Origin: an uncultured Rhodospirillales bacterium | GTDB taxonomy: Bacteria > Pseudomonadota > Alphaproteobacteria > CACIAM-22H2 | Assembly (NCBI GenBank): GCA_937926175.1 | Contig: CALANV010000017.1 | Location: forward strand, 41,761 to 105,760 | DNA: 64,000 nt | Direction: 5' to 3' | In this document: piece by piece, positions 8,912 to 17,918 of the stretch | How positions within the stretch are numbered: the first letter of the stretch is position 1 | Layout of the letters: each line of letters starts with the position of its first letter | The notes under the pieces: generated by a model | The model's input: only the letters and a program-made list of their open reading frames with translations | What the model was told of the DNA's origin: nothing | Databases searched by the model: none | Made by a program: the position numbers and the translations under genes

Positions 8912-9529
8912 CTAGGCGGCGCGGGCCAACTCCTTTGCACGGGCCAGAGCCGAAGCGATGGCCTTTTGGGCAGCTTCGGGGCCGAGGGCTACTCCTTCGA
9001 CATAGATGACGTCCACGTCGGTCATTCCCATGAAGCCGAGAACCGTCTTGAGATAAGGGACGGCATGGTTCATGGCCTGGGCCGCGCCTTCGGAGTAAAT
9101 GCCGCCGGAGGCCACGACGAGATAGACCTTCTTGCCGGTGACGAGACCCACCGGGCCATCTTCGGTGTAGCGGAAGGTGAGGCCGGCACGGGCGACATGG
9201 TCGATCCAGGTCTTCAATGTGGACGAAATGCCGAAATTGATGATCCCGGTCGCGATCACGACGATATCCGCAGCCAGGAGTTCGGCCACGAGCCTGTCGG
9301 AATATTCGATCGCGGCCGCTTCTTCCGCGTTGCAGGCCGCGGCAGGCTTGCGCATGGCTTCGATGGTCACTCTATCGAGATGCGGGATCGGACGGGTCCC
9401 GACATCGCGATGAATGACGGTGGCATTGCCTCTTTTCGTCCGCAGCGTGTCGACCAGATCAATCGCCACCTTGGTGGAGAGCGATTCGTCGCCGCGCGGA
9501 CTGGAGGTGACCAGCAGAATGGTGGACAT
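8912..9529 (-). CDS. azoR: FMN-dependent NADH-azoreductase
   Basis: A 205-residue flavodoxin-fold protein of the AzoR/AcpD family. It reduces azo dyes and quinones with NADH using FMN in the cytoplasm. Visible signatures are the N-terminal phosphate-binding loop VTSSPRGDESLS, GIINFGISSTLKTWIDH around residues 90-110 (flavin and dimer contacts), and VVASGGIYSEG. Length matches the family. It diverges from a LysR gene 120 bases away, a very common pairing in which the regulator controls azoR in response to quinones or electrophiles. Confidence 0.93.
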   Translation of the reverse strand: MSTILLVTSSPRGDESLSTKVAIDLVDTLRTKRGNATVIHRDVGTRPIPHLDRVTIEAMRKPAAACNAEEAAAIEYSDRLVAELLAADIVVIATGIINFGISSTLKTWIDHVARAGLTFRYTEDGPVGLVTGKKVYLVVASGGIYSEGAAQAMNHAVPYLKTVLGFMGMTDVDVIYVEGVALGPEAAQKAIASALARAKELARAA

Positions 9530-9604
9530 GCTTTTTTCCCTCGTCCTCGGAAAGGGGGTTGCCCGGTGGCGACAGACTTATGTCTGGAGGATGATCCAGA
9601 AAAC

Positions 9605-9630
9605 CGATAAAAGATCGACAATATCTATCG
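9605..9630. promoter_or_regulatory. Possible LysR operator between azoR and lysR
   Basis: The 120-base divergent spacer is clearly more AT-rich than the flanking genes. It holds arms CGATA and TATCG 16 bases apart, and a direct repeat of ATCGAC within the same stretch. The position suits a LysR binding site, but the arms are short. Confidence 0.35.
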
Positions 9631-9649
9631 ACGTATTGGATGGTTTGGC

Positions 9650-10669
9650 ATGGATGCCAACCCGACCCTCGACCAGCTCCAGGTCTTCCTCACGGTGGTG
9701 GAGGCCGGCAGTTTCTCGGCCGCCGCACGCGTACTGAACCGCGCGCAGTCGGTGGTGAGCTACACCATCGCCAATCTCGAGGCGCAGCTCGAAGTTCAAC
9801 TCTTCCAGCGCGGCGGTTCGCGCCAGCCGAAGCTGACGGAGGCGGGCAAGGCCCTGTTGACCGATGCCCGCCGTATTGTTGCCGACCTGGAGGCGATGCG
9901 CGCGCGGGCAAAGAGCATCAAACAAGGGGTCGAGGCGGAGGTCTCGCTCGCCATCAGCGTCATGGTGCCGTCGCAAGCCGTCGTCGCCGCGCTGCGCGCT
10001 TTCCGCGAGAGGTTTCCGATGGTCTCGCTCAATCTCACCGTCGGCGAACTCGGCATGGTCATCGACCGGGTACGGAGCGGGAAGGTGGACGTCGGTATCA
10101 GCGGTTCACTTCTGGTGCGGGATGATCGGGTCGTCACGGAGAAGATCGGGCATTCCTTCATGGTGCCGGTTGCCGCTGCCGATCATCCCCTGGGGCGCCT
10201 CGAGCGGCCCCTGACGATCGCCGACGTGCGCGAGGAGGTGCAGATCGTCGTGACGGACAGTTCCGGCATCACGAAAGGACGCGATTTCAATGTCCTTTCC
10301 TACAAGACCTGGCGCGTCAGCGACGTTGCGACGAAGCACCAGCTTATCAGGGGCGGTCTTGGATGGGGCGGGCTGCCGGCCGCGCTGGTGAAGGACGACA
10401 TCGCAAACGGCAAGCTCGTCGCCTTGCAGCTCGATGCCTATGAGGTGGGCGAGTACCCGCTTTATGCGTTTCGCCGCTCCGCCAATCCGCCCGGTCCGGC
10501 GGCCGGCTGGCTCATCGAGGCGTTCCGGCAGCAGCTATCGAGGTGTCCCGACGTCGTCGATCTCTCGGCGCTGCGCAGGCGCAACGATCCCGGCCGACCG
10601 GCGCGAGATCGAGGCGTTCATCGACGTGGTCGCGCGCGAGCGGGCGCGCCCGGAACCGCCATGATGTGA
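9650..10669 (+). CDS. LysR-family transcriptional regulator
   Basis: A 339-residue LysR regulator. The winged helix is in the first 60 residues (LDQLQVFLTVVEAGSFSAAAR), followed by a coiled linker and the effector domain (GELGMVIDRVRSGKVDVGIS). It diverges from azoR and probably regulates it. The last 35 residues or so (RRNDPGRPARDRGVHRRGRARAG) look out of frame: the neighbouring frame gives a more protein-like ADRREIEAFIDVVARERA ending at 10664. A small 3' frameshift near 10590 would be outside the functional domain. The main call is firm. Confidence 0.9.
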   Translation: MDANPTLDQLQVFLTVVEAGSFSAAARVLNRAQSVVSYTIANLEAQLEVQLFQRGGSRQPKLTEAGKALLTDARRIVADLEAMRARAKSIKQGVEAEVSLAISVMVPSQAVVAALRAFRERFPMVSLNLTVGELGMVIDRVRSGKVDVGISGSLLVRDDRVVTEKIGHSFMVPVAAADHPLGRLERPLTIADVREEVQIVVTDSSGITKGRDFNVLSYKTWRVSDVATKHQLIRGGLGWGGLPAALVKDDIANGKLVALQLDAYEVGEYPLYAFRRSANPPGPAAGWLIEAFRQQLSRCPDVVDLSALRRRNDPGRPARDRGVHRRGRARAGAPGTAMM

Positions 10670-11105
10670 CGTGACTTCCGGCCGGGGGTACTGGCTGGGC
10701 TTGCCCTGATACTGGTGTGATCGGCGGGTCCCGGCCGGGCGGCTTGCGGCGCCGGGAAATCCTTTTCCGTCCCGGCTATGTGGTCTGACTTCGGGCTGCG
10801 GGATTTGCTGGCCAAACGTCATCACGATTCGCTAGCCTTGAGACGGTCGTGCCATGATCCGTCATTTCGGCATGCGGCGGCCTGAGCACGGCTCCGCCAA
10901 GCATATGGGATTTTGGCGTGATCACGTTACCGGCACGGAATGATGCGTATGGGGTCGATCGGCGCGGTCGCGTCGGATGCGCTGCGCCGATTGCGGCCGG
11001 TATCCTTGCCGGTCATGACATCCATCCCGTCGAAGCGGCCGGTCGTGTCGGTCCATGTCCACCACATCGGCCTGGCACGGCCCGCAGGCGCCGAAAGATC
11101 GCGTC
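10670..11105. other. 436-base intergenic region before adenine deaminase
   Basis: No gene with family resemblance or a good ribosome site is seen on either strand. The only structure noticed is a 7-bp inverted repeat, GCCGGGA at 10751-10757 and TCCCGGC at 10770-10776, with a 12-base loop, possibly the end of the lysR transcript. The ade promoter should lie in the second half. Confidence 0.5.
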
Positions 11106-12815
11106 ATGAACCGCCGCCTGTCCGAGGCTGCACTGGCAGACATCATCGACCAGGCGCGCGGCCGGACCCCGGCGGATCTCGTCATAAAGAACGTCGACAT
11201 CCTGGACATCAGCACGGGCGAAATCGGCCGCGGGGATATCGCGATCTGCGGCGACCGGATCGTCGGTACATATGATCGCTATCGCGGATCGATCGAGATC
11301 GACGGGCAGGGACTGACGGCGGTTCCCGGGTTCATCGACTCGCACGTCCATTGCGAGTCGACATTGGTGTCGCCACTCGAATTCGATCGCTGCGTCCTGC
11401 CCAAAGGAACGACGACCGCGATCTGCGATCCGCACGAGATCTGCAACGTTCTCGGCGCGGCCGGGCTCGAATACTTCCTGCGCGCGGCATGCGCGACGGT
11501 GATGGACCTGTTCGTTCAGCTGTCGTCATGCGTGCCCGCGACCGATCTCGAGACGTCGGGCGCCCGGCTGACCGCCGATGATCTTCTCAGGTACAAGCGG
11601 CACCCGAAAGTCCTCGGACTTGCGGAGCTCATGAACGTTCCCGGCGTGCTGAGCAAGGATCCGGAGGTCCTTCGCAAGCTGTCGGCGTTCTCGGATGCGC
11701 ACATCGACGGTCATTGTCCGCTGCTCTCGGGTCACGATCTCAATGCCTATATTGCGACCGGTATCCGCAACTGCCACGAGACGACGTCACTCGGCGAAGC
11801 GCAGGAGAAGCTGCGAAAGGGGCTTCAGGTCCTGATCAGGGAGGGCACCGTCTCGAAGGATCTGCAGAAGCTCTACCCGATCATCTCCGCGGCGACGTCG
11901 CCGTTCGTCGGCCTGTGCACGGACGACCGCAATCCGCTCGACATCCACGAGGAAGGCCATATCGACCACCTGATCCGTGCGGCGATCCGTCACGGCGCGC
12001 CGCCGGCGCATGTCTATCGGGCCGCGACGTGGTCGTCCGCGCGCAGCTTCGGCCTGCGCGATCGCGGGATGATCAGCCCCGCGATGCAGGCCGACGTCGT
12101 TCTGCTCGACGATCTGCGTGAATGCCGGGTCCGACAGGTCATCTGCAAGGGCCGGCCGGTCACGCCCGATCTCTTTGCGGCGCGGCCAAAGGTCGAGCCG
12201 GTCGGCCTCGACTCGATGCGGTTGGGGAGGGTAACGGCGGACCTCTTTCGCCTGCCGGGCAGGGCCGAACCCTTTCCGGTGATCGGGATCATTCCGGGCT
12301 CGATCATCACCGAGCATCTGCAGCTGGTCCCGAAAGTCGTCGACGGGGCATGCGTCGCCGACATCGACAGGGATCTGCTCAAGGTCGTCGTCCTCTGTCG
12401 TCATGGACGGCCCGGCATCGGGCGCGGTTTCGTCAAAGGGTTCGGTCTCCGCAAAGGTGCGCTGGCGTCGTCGGTCGGGCACGACAGTCACAATGTCTGT
12501 GTGATCGGCGCAAACGACGACGACATGGCCTGCGCGGTCAACCGGCTGATCGAGATCGGCGGCGGGTTCGTCGCGGCCTGTGACGGCGACGTGCGCCAGG
12601 AGCTCGCGCTTCCGATCGCCGGGCTCATGAGCGATCAGCCATTCGAGTTCGTCGCCTCGAGATTGCGTGAGCTGCGAGACGTCGTGCGAGACATGGGCAG
12701 CACCCTGCCGGAGCCGTTTCTGCAGCTCGCCTTTCTTCCGCTGCCGGTCATCCCACACCTTCGGATCACCGACAAGGGTATCGTCGACGTCGACCGCTTC
12801 GCGCTGGTTGCCTGA
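11106..12815 (+). CDS. ade: Adenine deaminase
   Basis: A 569-residue amidohydrolase-superfamily adenine deaminase, converting adenine to hypoxanthine and ammonia in the cytoplasm (purine salvage or use of adenine as nitrogen source). Metal-site motifs are visible: GFIDSHVHCEST, ICDPHEICNVLG, DGHCPLLSGHDLNAYI and LCTDDRNPLDIHEEGHID. The C-terminal family signature VGHDSHNVCVIGANDDDM followed by INRL-type sequence (VNRLIEIGGGF) is intact. The start at 11106 (MNRRLSEAALADII) matches the family; an upstream frame from 11055 has no support. It converges on a TRAP operon. Confidence 0.94.
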   Translation: MNRRLSEAALADIIDQARGRTPADLVIKNVDILDISTGEIGRGDIAICGDRIVGTYDRYRGSIEIDGQGLTAVPGFIDSHVHCESTLVSPLEFDRCVLPKGTTTAICDPHEICNVLGAAGLEYFLRAACATVMDLFVQLSSCVPATDLETSGARLTADDLLRYKRHPKVLGLAELMNVPGVLSKDPEVLRKLSAFSDAHIDGHCPLLSGHDLNAYIATGIRNCHETTSLGEAQEKLRKGLQVLIREGTVSKDLQKLYPIISAATSPFVGLCTDDRNPLDIHEEGHIDHLIRAAIRHGAPPAHVYRAATWSSARSFGLRDRGMISPAMQADVVLLDDLRECRVRQVICKGRPVTPDLFAARPKVEPVGLDSMRLGRVTADLFRLPGRAEPFPVIGIIPGSIITEHLQLVPKVVDGACVADIDRDLLKVVVLCRHGRPGIGRGFVKGFGLRKGALASSVGHDSHNVCVIGANDDDMACAVNRLIEIGGGFVAACDGDVRQELALPIAGLMSDQPFEFVASRLRELRDVVRDMGSTLPEPFLQLAFLPLPVIPHLRITDKGIVDVDRFALVA

Positions 12816-12893
12816 CGGCGAGCGCCGACCCGCGATCGGCCGGACGACCGCCCTGATATGTGGCGCGGCCGCGAATGCTGGGTGGTCCGGCCC

Positions 12894-14174
12894 TCACATC
12901 AACAGATTGGGCAGAAGCAGGACCGACTGCGGAATGGCGGCGAGCGCCGTCAGAAGCAAGACCATGGCAACAATGAAGGGAATCGAGACCTTCACGAACT
13001 CCTCGAAACTGCATTTGAGAATGCCGCAGACCGTGTACATGATGACGCCGATCGGCGGCGTGTTACCGCCGAACGTGATCAGGATGACCATGATCACGCC
13101 GACATGGACGGGATCGAACCCGTGGTCTATCAGTGCCGGCAGCAGTAGCGGCGTGAGCAGCAGCACGTTGACCGTCGCTTCCATGATCATTCCGGCGACG
13201 AACAGAATGAACAGCACCAGGAACAGCGTGGCGTAGGGGCTGTCGAAGGCCCGCAGGCTCTCGCTGAAGGCCTGCGGCGCCTGCTCCAGGATGATCACGT
13301 GCCCGAGCGCTGCCGCCATGATGATGATCAGCATCACCATGCCGATATCATGGACGGAATGGCGCAACGCCTCCGCTAAGGTCTTCCACGTCAGCTCGCG
13401 ATAGATCAGGACCCCGACAACGAGCGCGTAGACGACGACGACCGCACCGGCCTCGGTGGCGGTGAAGGTACCGAAGCGGAAACCCGCCAGAAGGATGACC
13501 GGGAACATCAGCGCCCAGAAGCAGTCGCGCGCGCCGGCCAGAACCTCGCGCCAGCCCGGCCGTTCGCTCAGTTCCGGCGCATAGCCATGGCGGCGTGCGA
13601 GCAGGCCGGTCACGGCCATGATCGTGACGGTCATCAGGATACCGGGGATCACGCCGCCGAGAAGCAGCTTTCCGACCGAAACCTCGTTAACGAAACCGAA
13701 CAGGACGAGGCCGATGCTCGGCGGAATGGTGGCGGTAATGACGGAACTGAAGGCGATGACGCACCCCGCATAACCCTTGGAGTAGCCGCGCGCGCGCATG
13801 GCGGGGCCGAGAAGCCGTGCCTCCATGGCGGCATCGGCGACCGCCGAGCCGCAAATGCCGCCCATCAGCATGCTGAGCACCACCGAGACTTGCGCGAGGC
13901 CGCCGGCCATCCAGCCGGTCAGCAGGCGCGCGAAACGAAGCAGCCGCTCGGTGATTCCCGCGGTATTCATCAGATTCCCGCCGAGAATGAAGAACGGCAC
14001 GGCCAGAAGGGGAAAGGACTGCGTGACGCCGTACATCCGCTCGATGGCGACGCTGGTCGGCAGGTAGTCGCCGAACAGGAAGGCCGGCGCCGCGGCCAGC
14101 GCCAGCGCAAAGGCCACCGGCAGGTTGATGGCGAGAAGGATCGCGAACAGGACGCCGACCAGCGTGAGCATCAC
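12894..14174 (-). CDS. dctM: TRAP transporter large permease, DctM family
   Basis: A 426-residue multi-spanning DctM subunit. Signatures include GGICGSAVADAAMEARLLG, TATIPPSIGLVLFGFVNE and ITFGGNTPPIGVIMYTVCG. Its start overlaps the dctQ stop by four bases (ATGA), so the two membrane subunits are translationally coupled. It is the last gene of a minus-strand operon and converges on ade with about 80 bases between. It differs in sequence from the DctM at 3.3-4.6 kb, so the two systems are not a recent duplication. Confidence 0.95.
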   Translation of the reverse strand: MMLTLVGVLFAILLAINLPVAFALALAAAPAFLFGDYLPTSVAIERMYGVTQSFPLLAVPFFILGGNLMNTAGITERLLRFARLLTGWMAGGLAQVSVVLSMLMGGICGSAVADAAMEARLLGPAMRARGYSKGYAGCVIAFSSVITATIPPSIGLVLFGFVNEVSVGKLLLGGVIPGILMTVTIMAVTGLLARRHGYAPELSERPGWREVLAGARDCFWALMFPVILLAGFRFGTFTATEAGAVVVVYALVVGVLIYRELTWKTLAEALRHSVHDIGMVMLIIIMAAALGHVIILEQAPQAFSESLRAFDSPYATLFLVLFILFVAGMIMEATVNVLLLTPLLLPALIDHGFDPVHVGVIMVILITFGGNTPPIGVIMYTVCGILKCSFEEFVKVSIPFIVAMVLLLTALAAIPQSVLLLPNLLM

Positions 14175-14674
14175 ATCACCTCGCGCACGTCGTCGGACGT
14201 CGTTACCGTCGCCCGTCCCCGGAGACGGGCGACGAGCTGTTCGGTCAGGGTGATCAGCATCAGCGCGAAGCCGACCGGAAGGGCGGCCGTCGCGACGGCC
14301 GAGGTCACGCCGGTCATCGGCAGCGGCCGGCCGCCGGTGATGCTGGCAAAGCGGGCGCCGTGATAGGTCAGCACGACGAGCAGGGCGCCGGCCAGCAGGA
14401 TGTTGAAGACGTCCAGGACCTGCCGCGCGCGACGCGGCAGCAGATTCGCGAACAGGTCAACGCTGAAATGCCCCGCGCGCTGCAGCGTGAGGTCGGCGGC
14501 GAACACGCACAGCCAGACGAACATGGCCTGGGTCACCTCGATCGCCCAGATCACCGGGCTGCCGAGGTACCGGGTCGCCGAGGCGACGACAACCAGGGTC
14601 ACGATGGCGACGAGCAGAACGGAGGCGAGGACACGCTCGATCGAGCGCAGCGCTGCGAGCATGGAAACGATCAT
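14171..14674 (-). CDS. dctQ: TRAP transporter small permease, DctQ family
   Basis: A 167-residue DctQ subunit with four membrane segments. The pattern AIEVTQAMFVWLCVFAADL and RAGHFSVDLFANLLPRR is typical for the loop between membrane segments two and three. It overlaps dctM by the ATGA junction and is separated from dctP by a strong hairpin. Confidence 0.93.
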   Translation of the reverse strand: MIVSMLAALRSIERVLASVLLVAIVTLVVVASATRYLGSPVIWAIEVTQAMFVWLCVFAADLTLQRAGHFSVDLFANLLPRRARQVLDVFNILLAGALLVVLTYHGARFASITGGRPLPMTGVTSAVATAALPVGFALMLITLTEQLVARLRGRATVTTSDDVREVM

Positions 14675-14716
14675 GGTCGACCTGATCGACGGAACGACGG
14701 CAGGGATGATGGAAAA

Positions 14717-14749
14717 GCGCCCCGCGCGGCGTGATCCCGCGCGGGGCGC
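14717..14749 (-). terminator. Strong hairpin between dctP and dctQ of the second TRAP operon
   Basis: Perfect 13-bp arms GCGCCCCGCGCGG and CCGCGCGGGGCGC flank a 7-base loop. Read on the minus strand the stem is followed by TTTTCC, so it resembles an intrinsic terminator. It sits 8 bases after the dctP stop and ahead of dctQM, where it would cut expression of the membrane genes relative to the binding protein. Confidence 0.85.
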
Positions 14750-14757
14750 AGAGTCGG

Positions 14758-15738
14758 TTACTGCCCGATGGCCTTTCGGGCCTGTGCCACCATATCGGTC
14801 AGGCCCAACTCGGCGTAAACCGGCTGGACGGCATTGCGGAACGGCGTCTTGTCGATGGCCGTGACTTTCACGCCGCGTGCCTTGATGTCATTGAAGATCT
14901 GTTCGGCCTGTTCGACGTTCATCTTCAATGCGAGCGCACCGGCGCGCTTCGCCTCCTCGGTGACGATCTGGCGATGCTCCGCCGGCAGCGACTGCAGCCA
15001 TTTGTCGCTGACGATGAGGCCGCTCATCAGGTAGATGTGTTCGGTGAGCGTGATGTGGCTCACCACCTCGTACAGCTTCGCGCCGCGGATGGCCGAGGGT
15101 TGCGCCTCGGCGCCGTCGATCACGCCGGTCTGGATCGAGGGATACACCTCCGCCCACGCCATCGGCGTCGGAACGGCTCCCATCGCCGCGATCGTCTTGA
15201 TCCACAGCGGTTCGCCGATCGTGCGCACGCGGACGCCCTTGAGGTCGGCCGGGGTCTGCACCGGCTTCTTGGTCAGCATGTGACGGGCGCCCTGATACCA
15301 GTTGAACGACAGCAGGGTCAGCCCCGTCTTCTGCTTCAGCCGCTCGTTCCATTCGGCGAAGGTCGGCGTCTCCACGAACTTCACCAGCTCGTCCACGCTG
15401 TTGAACGCGTAGGGGGCGACCAGCACGTTGAACTCGGGCACGAAGGGGCTGACTCGCGAGCCTTCGACGAACGTACCGACGTTCGCGCCGGCCTGCGCCT
15501 GATCCATCATGTTCTGCGTGTCGCCGAGCTGGGAGTTGGGGAAGATCTGGATTTCGACGTCGCCGTTGGTGCGGCGCTCCACGTCCTTCTTCATCCGCTG
15601 GGCGGCGATCACCAGCGGATCCCCGGGCGCAAGCACCGTGCCCAGGCGCAGCGTGGACTTGGCGACGGCCTCCGGCATCGGCGCCACGGCCAGCAGGAGC
15701 ATGGCTCCGTAAAGCACTCCCCATTTGCGCATGACCAT
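14758..15738 (-). CDS. dctP: TRAP transporter solute-binding protein, DctP family
   Basis: A 326-residue periplasmic binding protein. The start at 15738 has GAGGAGG just upstream; 15732 is a close alternative. A Sec signal peptide runs to about residue 26 (LLLAVAPMPEAVAKS). Ligand-region motifs are canonical: GVRVRTIGEPLWIKT (with the conserved arginine) and WAEVYPSIQTGVIDGAEAQ. It is followed by the 14717-14749 hairpin and preceded by an RraA-type aldolase gene and a GntR regulator. The ligand is probably a carboxylate whose breakdown involves the aldolase (inference). Confidence 0.95.
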   Translation of the reverse strand: MVMRKWGVLYGAMLLLAVAPMPEAVAKSTLRLGTVLAPGDPLVIAAQRMKKDVERRTNGDVEIQIFPNSQLGDTQNMMDQAQAGANVGTFVEGSRVSPFVPEFNVLVAPYAFNSVDELVKFVETPTFAEWNERLKQKTGLTLLSFNWYQGARHMLTKKPVQTPADLKGVRVRTIGEPLWIKTIAAMGAVPTPMAWAEVYPSIQTGVIDGAEAQPSAIRGAKLYEVVSHITLTEHIYLMSGLIVSDKWLQSLPAEHRQIVTEEAKRAGALALKMNVEQAEQIFNDIKARGVKVTAIDKTPFRNAVQPVYAELGLTDMVAQARKAIGQ

Positions 15739-15782
15739 TTCCTCCTCGATTGATGTTGTTGATTGATGTGAACGGCGGCGAT

Positions 15783-16511
15783 TCAGCCTTGCGGCTTCTG
15801 CCGTGCGCGCCAGGCCTCGTATTCGGCGCGCGTCACCTCGTCGGGCGGGTAAAGTCCGAAGATCGACCGTCCGGCCCTGACCTGCGCCTCGACGTAGTCC
15901 TCGAACTGCGTCATCTCGAAAGCTTCCTCCGCGACCTCGTTGGCGATCGCGGCCGGAATGACGACGACGCCTTCGGCATCGCCGACGACGATGTCGCCGG
16001 GATAGACGGGAACGTCGCCGCAGCCGATCGGCACGTTGAGGTCCGTCGCGTGATGGCGGATGAGATTGGTCGGGGCCGACGGCTGAACGGCGTAGGCGGG
16101 AAAGTTCAGCTTGGCGATTTCCGGTGAGTCGCGGAATCCGCCGTCGGTGACGATTCCCGCCACGCCGCGCACCATCAGCCGCGTGATCAGGATGGCGCCG
16201 GCTGAGGCGGCGCGGGCATCCTTGCGCGAGTCGATCACGAACACGTGGCCCGGCGGGCATTCCTCGATGCCCTTGCGCTGCGGGTGGTTGCGGTCCTCGA
16301 AAACCTTGAGCTGGTCGATGTCCTCGCGCGCCGGGATGTAGCGCAGCGTATACGCCTCGCCCACCATGCGGGCGGCTGCCGGATTGAGCGGCCGCACGCC
16401 CTGGATCACCGTATTGCGCAGACCCCGCTTCAGCAAAGTCGTCGAGATCGTCGCCACGCTGACCTGTTGCAGGCGCTCACGATTCTTTTGTGTCAGCGAT
16501 GCGTTGCTCAT
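15783..16511 (-). CDS. RraA-family protein, likely HMG/CHA-type aldolase
   Basis: A 242-residue RraA-fold protein (formerly annotated as dimethylmenaquinone methyltransferase). The family includes the RNase E inhibitor RraA and class II pyruvate aldolases such as 4-hydroxy-4-methyl-2-oxoglutarate aldolase. The arginine-aspartate pair important in the aldolases is present at R127-D128 (DGGFRDSPE), with PVYPGDIVVGDAEGVVVIP downstream. The extra N-terminal length (RraA is about 160 residues) and its place between a GntR regulator and a TRAP transporter favour a catabolic enzyme over an RNase E regulator. The start at 16511 has GGGGAGAC upstream. Confidence 0.85.
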   Translation of the reverse strand: MSNASLTQKNRERLQQVSVATISTTLLKRGLRNTVIQGVRPLNPAAARMVGEAYTLRYIPAREDIDQLKVFEDRNHPQRKGIEECPPGHVFVIDSRKDARAASAGAILITRLMVRGVAGIVTDGGFRDSPEIAKLNFPAYAVQPSAPTNLIRHHATDLNVPIGCGDVPVYPGDIVVGDAEGVVVIPAAIANEVAEEAFEMTQFEDYVEAQVRAGRSIFGLYPPDEVTRAEYEAWRARQKPQG

Positions 16512-16582
16512 CGTCTCCCCTTCATTTTTTGATTCCGATGCGCTTGAATCGGGTGGAGTGCCGTTGCTGGGATCGGTGATCC

Positions 16583-17374
16583 TCACATTTCCGGGGGGCC
16601 CTGTTGCTTTCGCGCGCGCGACATGCGGCGCGGCGGCCTCTCGCCTTCCTCCGCAAAGTACTCGCGGTTCTCGTTCATCAGGATCTCGACGCTGCGGAAC
16701 AGGCCGCGCAGATGCGCCCGCAGGGCCGCGAGCGCTCCTTCGCGGTCGCGATGAATGACGCGATCTACGATGGCGCTGTGCTCCTCGATGACCGCGGTCA
16801 GCTTCAGTTCGTTGCGAATGCTTAGGTGCCGCACGCGATCCATCTGCGCCTTGGCGTTCTCGACGATCGACCAGACCGCCGCGTGCCCGGCGATCGCCAT
16901 CAGATAGGCGTGCATCTCCTCGTCGGCGGCGAAGAACGCCGGCCGTTCGCCGGCCCGCTGGTGGGCGCGCTGCACGTCCAGGATCCGCCGGAGCGTCGCC
17001 GCTTGGTCCGCTTCGATGCGTTCGACCGCGCGCTCGATGGCGGCGCATTCCAGCGATTCGCGCACGAACTGGCTGTCGAACACCTCGGACAGTTTGATGG
17101 GCGCCACGAACGAGCCGAACTGCGGGTAGATGTCGACCAGCCCTTCGTCCGCCAGCTTGCTCAGCGCCTCGCGCACCGGCGTGCGGCTCACGCTGAGGCG
17201 TTGCGACAGCTCCTGTTCGGAGAGAGGCGCGCGAGGCGGGAGCCGTCCGTCGATGATCTCGCGCCGGAGAAAGCGATAGACCTGCTGGGCGATCGTCACG
17301 CGCCGTTCGGCGACGAAACGCCCTTCGTCCAGTCGTGGCGTGTCGGCTTTCACGCGCCGGCTCCACTCCGGCAA
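16583..17374 (-). CDS. GntR-family regulator, FCD (FadR-type) domain
   Basis: A 263-residue regulator with an N-terminal winged helix (LSEQELSQRLSVSRTPVREALSKLADEGLV, residues about 50-80) and a C-terminal FCD ligand domain with histidines typical of metal and carboxylate binding (DEEMHAYLMAIAGHAAVW, EEHSAIVDRVIHRD). It is the first gene of the operon GntR-RraA-dctPQM and most likely represses it until a carboxylate substrate binds. The start is uncertain within a few codons; an arginine-rich extension upstream is unlikely to be translated. Confidence 0.92.
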   Translation of the reverse strand: MPEWSRRVKADTPRLDEGRFVAERRVTIAQQVYRFLRREIIDGRLPPRAPLSEQELSQRLSVSRTPVREALSKLADEGLVDIYPQFGSFVAPIKLSEVFDSQFVRESLECAAIERAVERIEADQAATLRRILDVQRAHQRAGERPAFFAADEEMHAYLMAIAGHAAVWSIVENAKAQMDRVRHLSIRNELKLTAVIEEHSAIVDRVIHRDREGALAALRAHLRGLFRSVEILMNENREYFAEEGERPPRRMSRARKQQGPPEM

Positions 17375-17918
17375 CGGACGCCGTCGACCGGTCGTCTCGT
17401 CCCGGTGGTCGCTGCCGGCGCCGCGCCGGCGTCAGCAAGATCGAAGATCGGCCTCATGCCGCTTCCTCCCGTTGCCCCGCGCTCCCTTGGCTCGGAATCG
17501 TTGTTTTCAAAAGTACTACCATACTAGCACAGAACGCAAAGATGCCAAGAAGCCGTATGTCTTTCGAAACAAGGGGTTGCATCGGGGAACCGAGAACGGC
17601 GGGCGCCGGCCGGATCGGGAAACGACGCGGTCGAAGGCCGAACCAGACGCAGGTCCGAGGCGCCAAGGACGTTCAGTTACTTATTTTGCGCTGTCGCGCC
17701 GCGGTGTTCGCCGGCGCGGGGCGCAAGGTGACGGGAAGCCGAAGAAGACACGAGGAAAGCCTTTTCCGGCGTCGTATTTCGGTCGGGCGCCGGGGCGAAA
17801 CCAAAGACTTGGCGGTAGAGGGGGCGGGAGCGCCCGGCAACGTCTCGGCTGGCTGCCGCGCCTCTTCTCTTTCTCGAATCCCGACGGCCGTGCCGGTTCT
17901 GACGGTTGCAGCCGCCGG
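17375..17918. other. 544-base intergenic region upstream of the GntR operon
   Basis: It holds the promoter of the GntR operon (described separately at 17521-17548) in a short AT-rich island. The rest lies beyond the 3' end of the minus-strand debranching-enzyme gene. Open frames crossing it (for example a very long plus-strand one) are shadows of that gene and have no family resemblance. Confidence 0.55.
17521..17548 (-). promoter_or_regulatory. Candidate promoter and operator for the GntR-RraA-TRAP operon
   Basis: On the minus strand TTGGCA and TAGTAT are 16 bases apart, a fair sigma-70 fit, about 140 bases before the GntR start. TAGTATGGTAGTAC at and just after the -10 contains two copies of GTA/GTAGTA spaced like a GntR half-site pair. 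The region is AT-rich against a GC-rich background. Autoregulation is inferred. Confidence 0.4.

Noticed and set aside
15783..16511. RraA as the RNase E inhibitor
   Set aside because: The protein is longer than RraA, keeps the aldolase R-D pair and lies in a transport operon, so a metabolic role is more likely.
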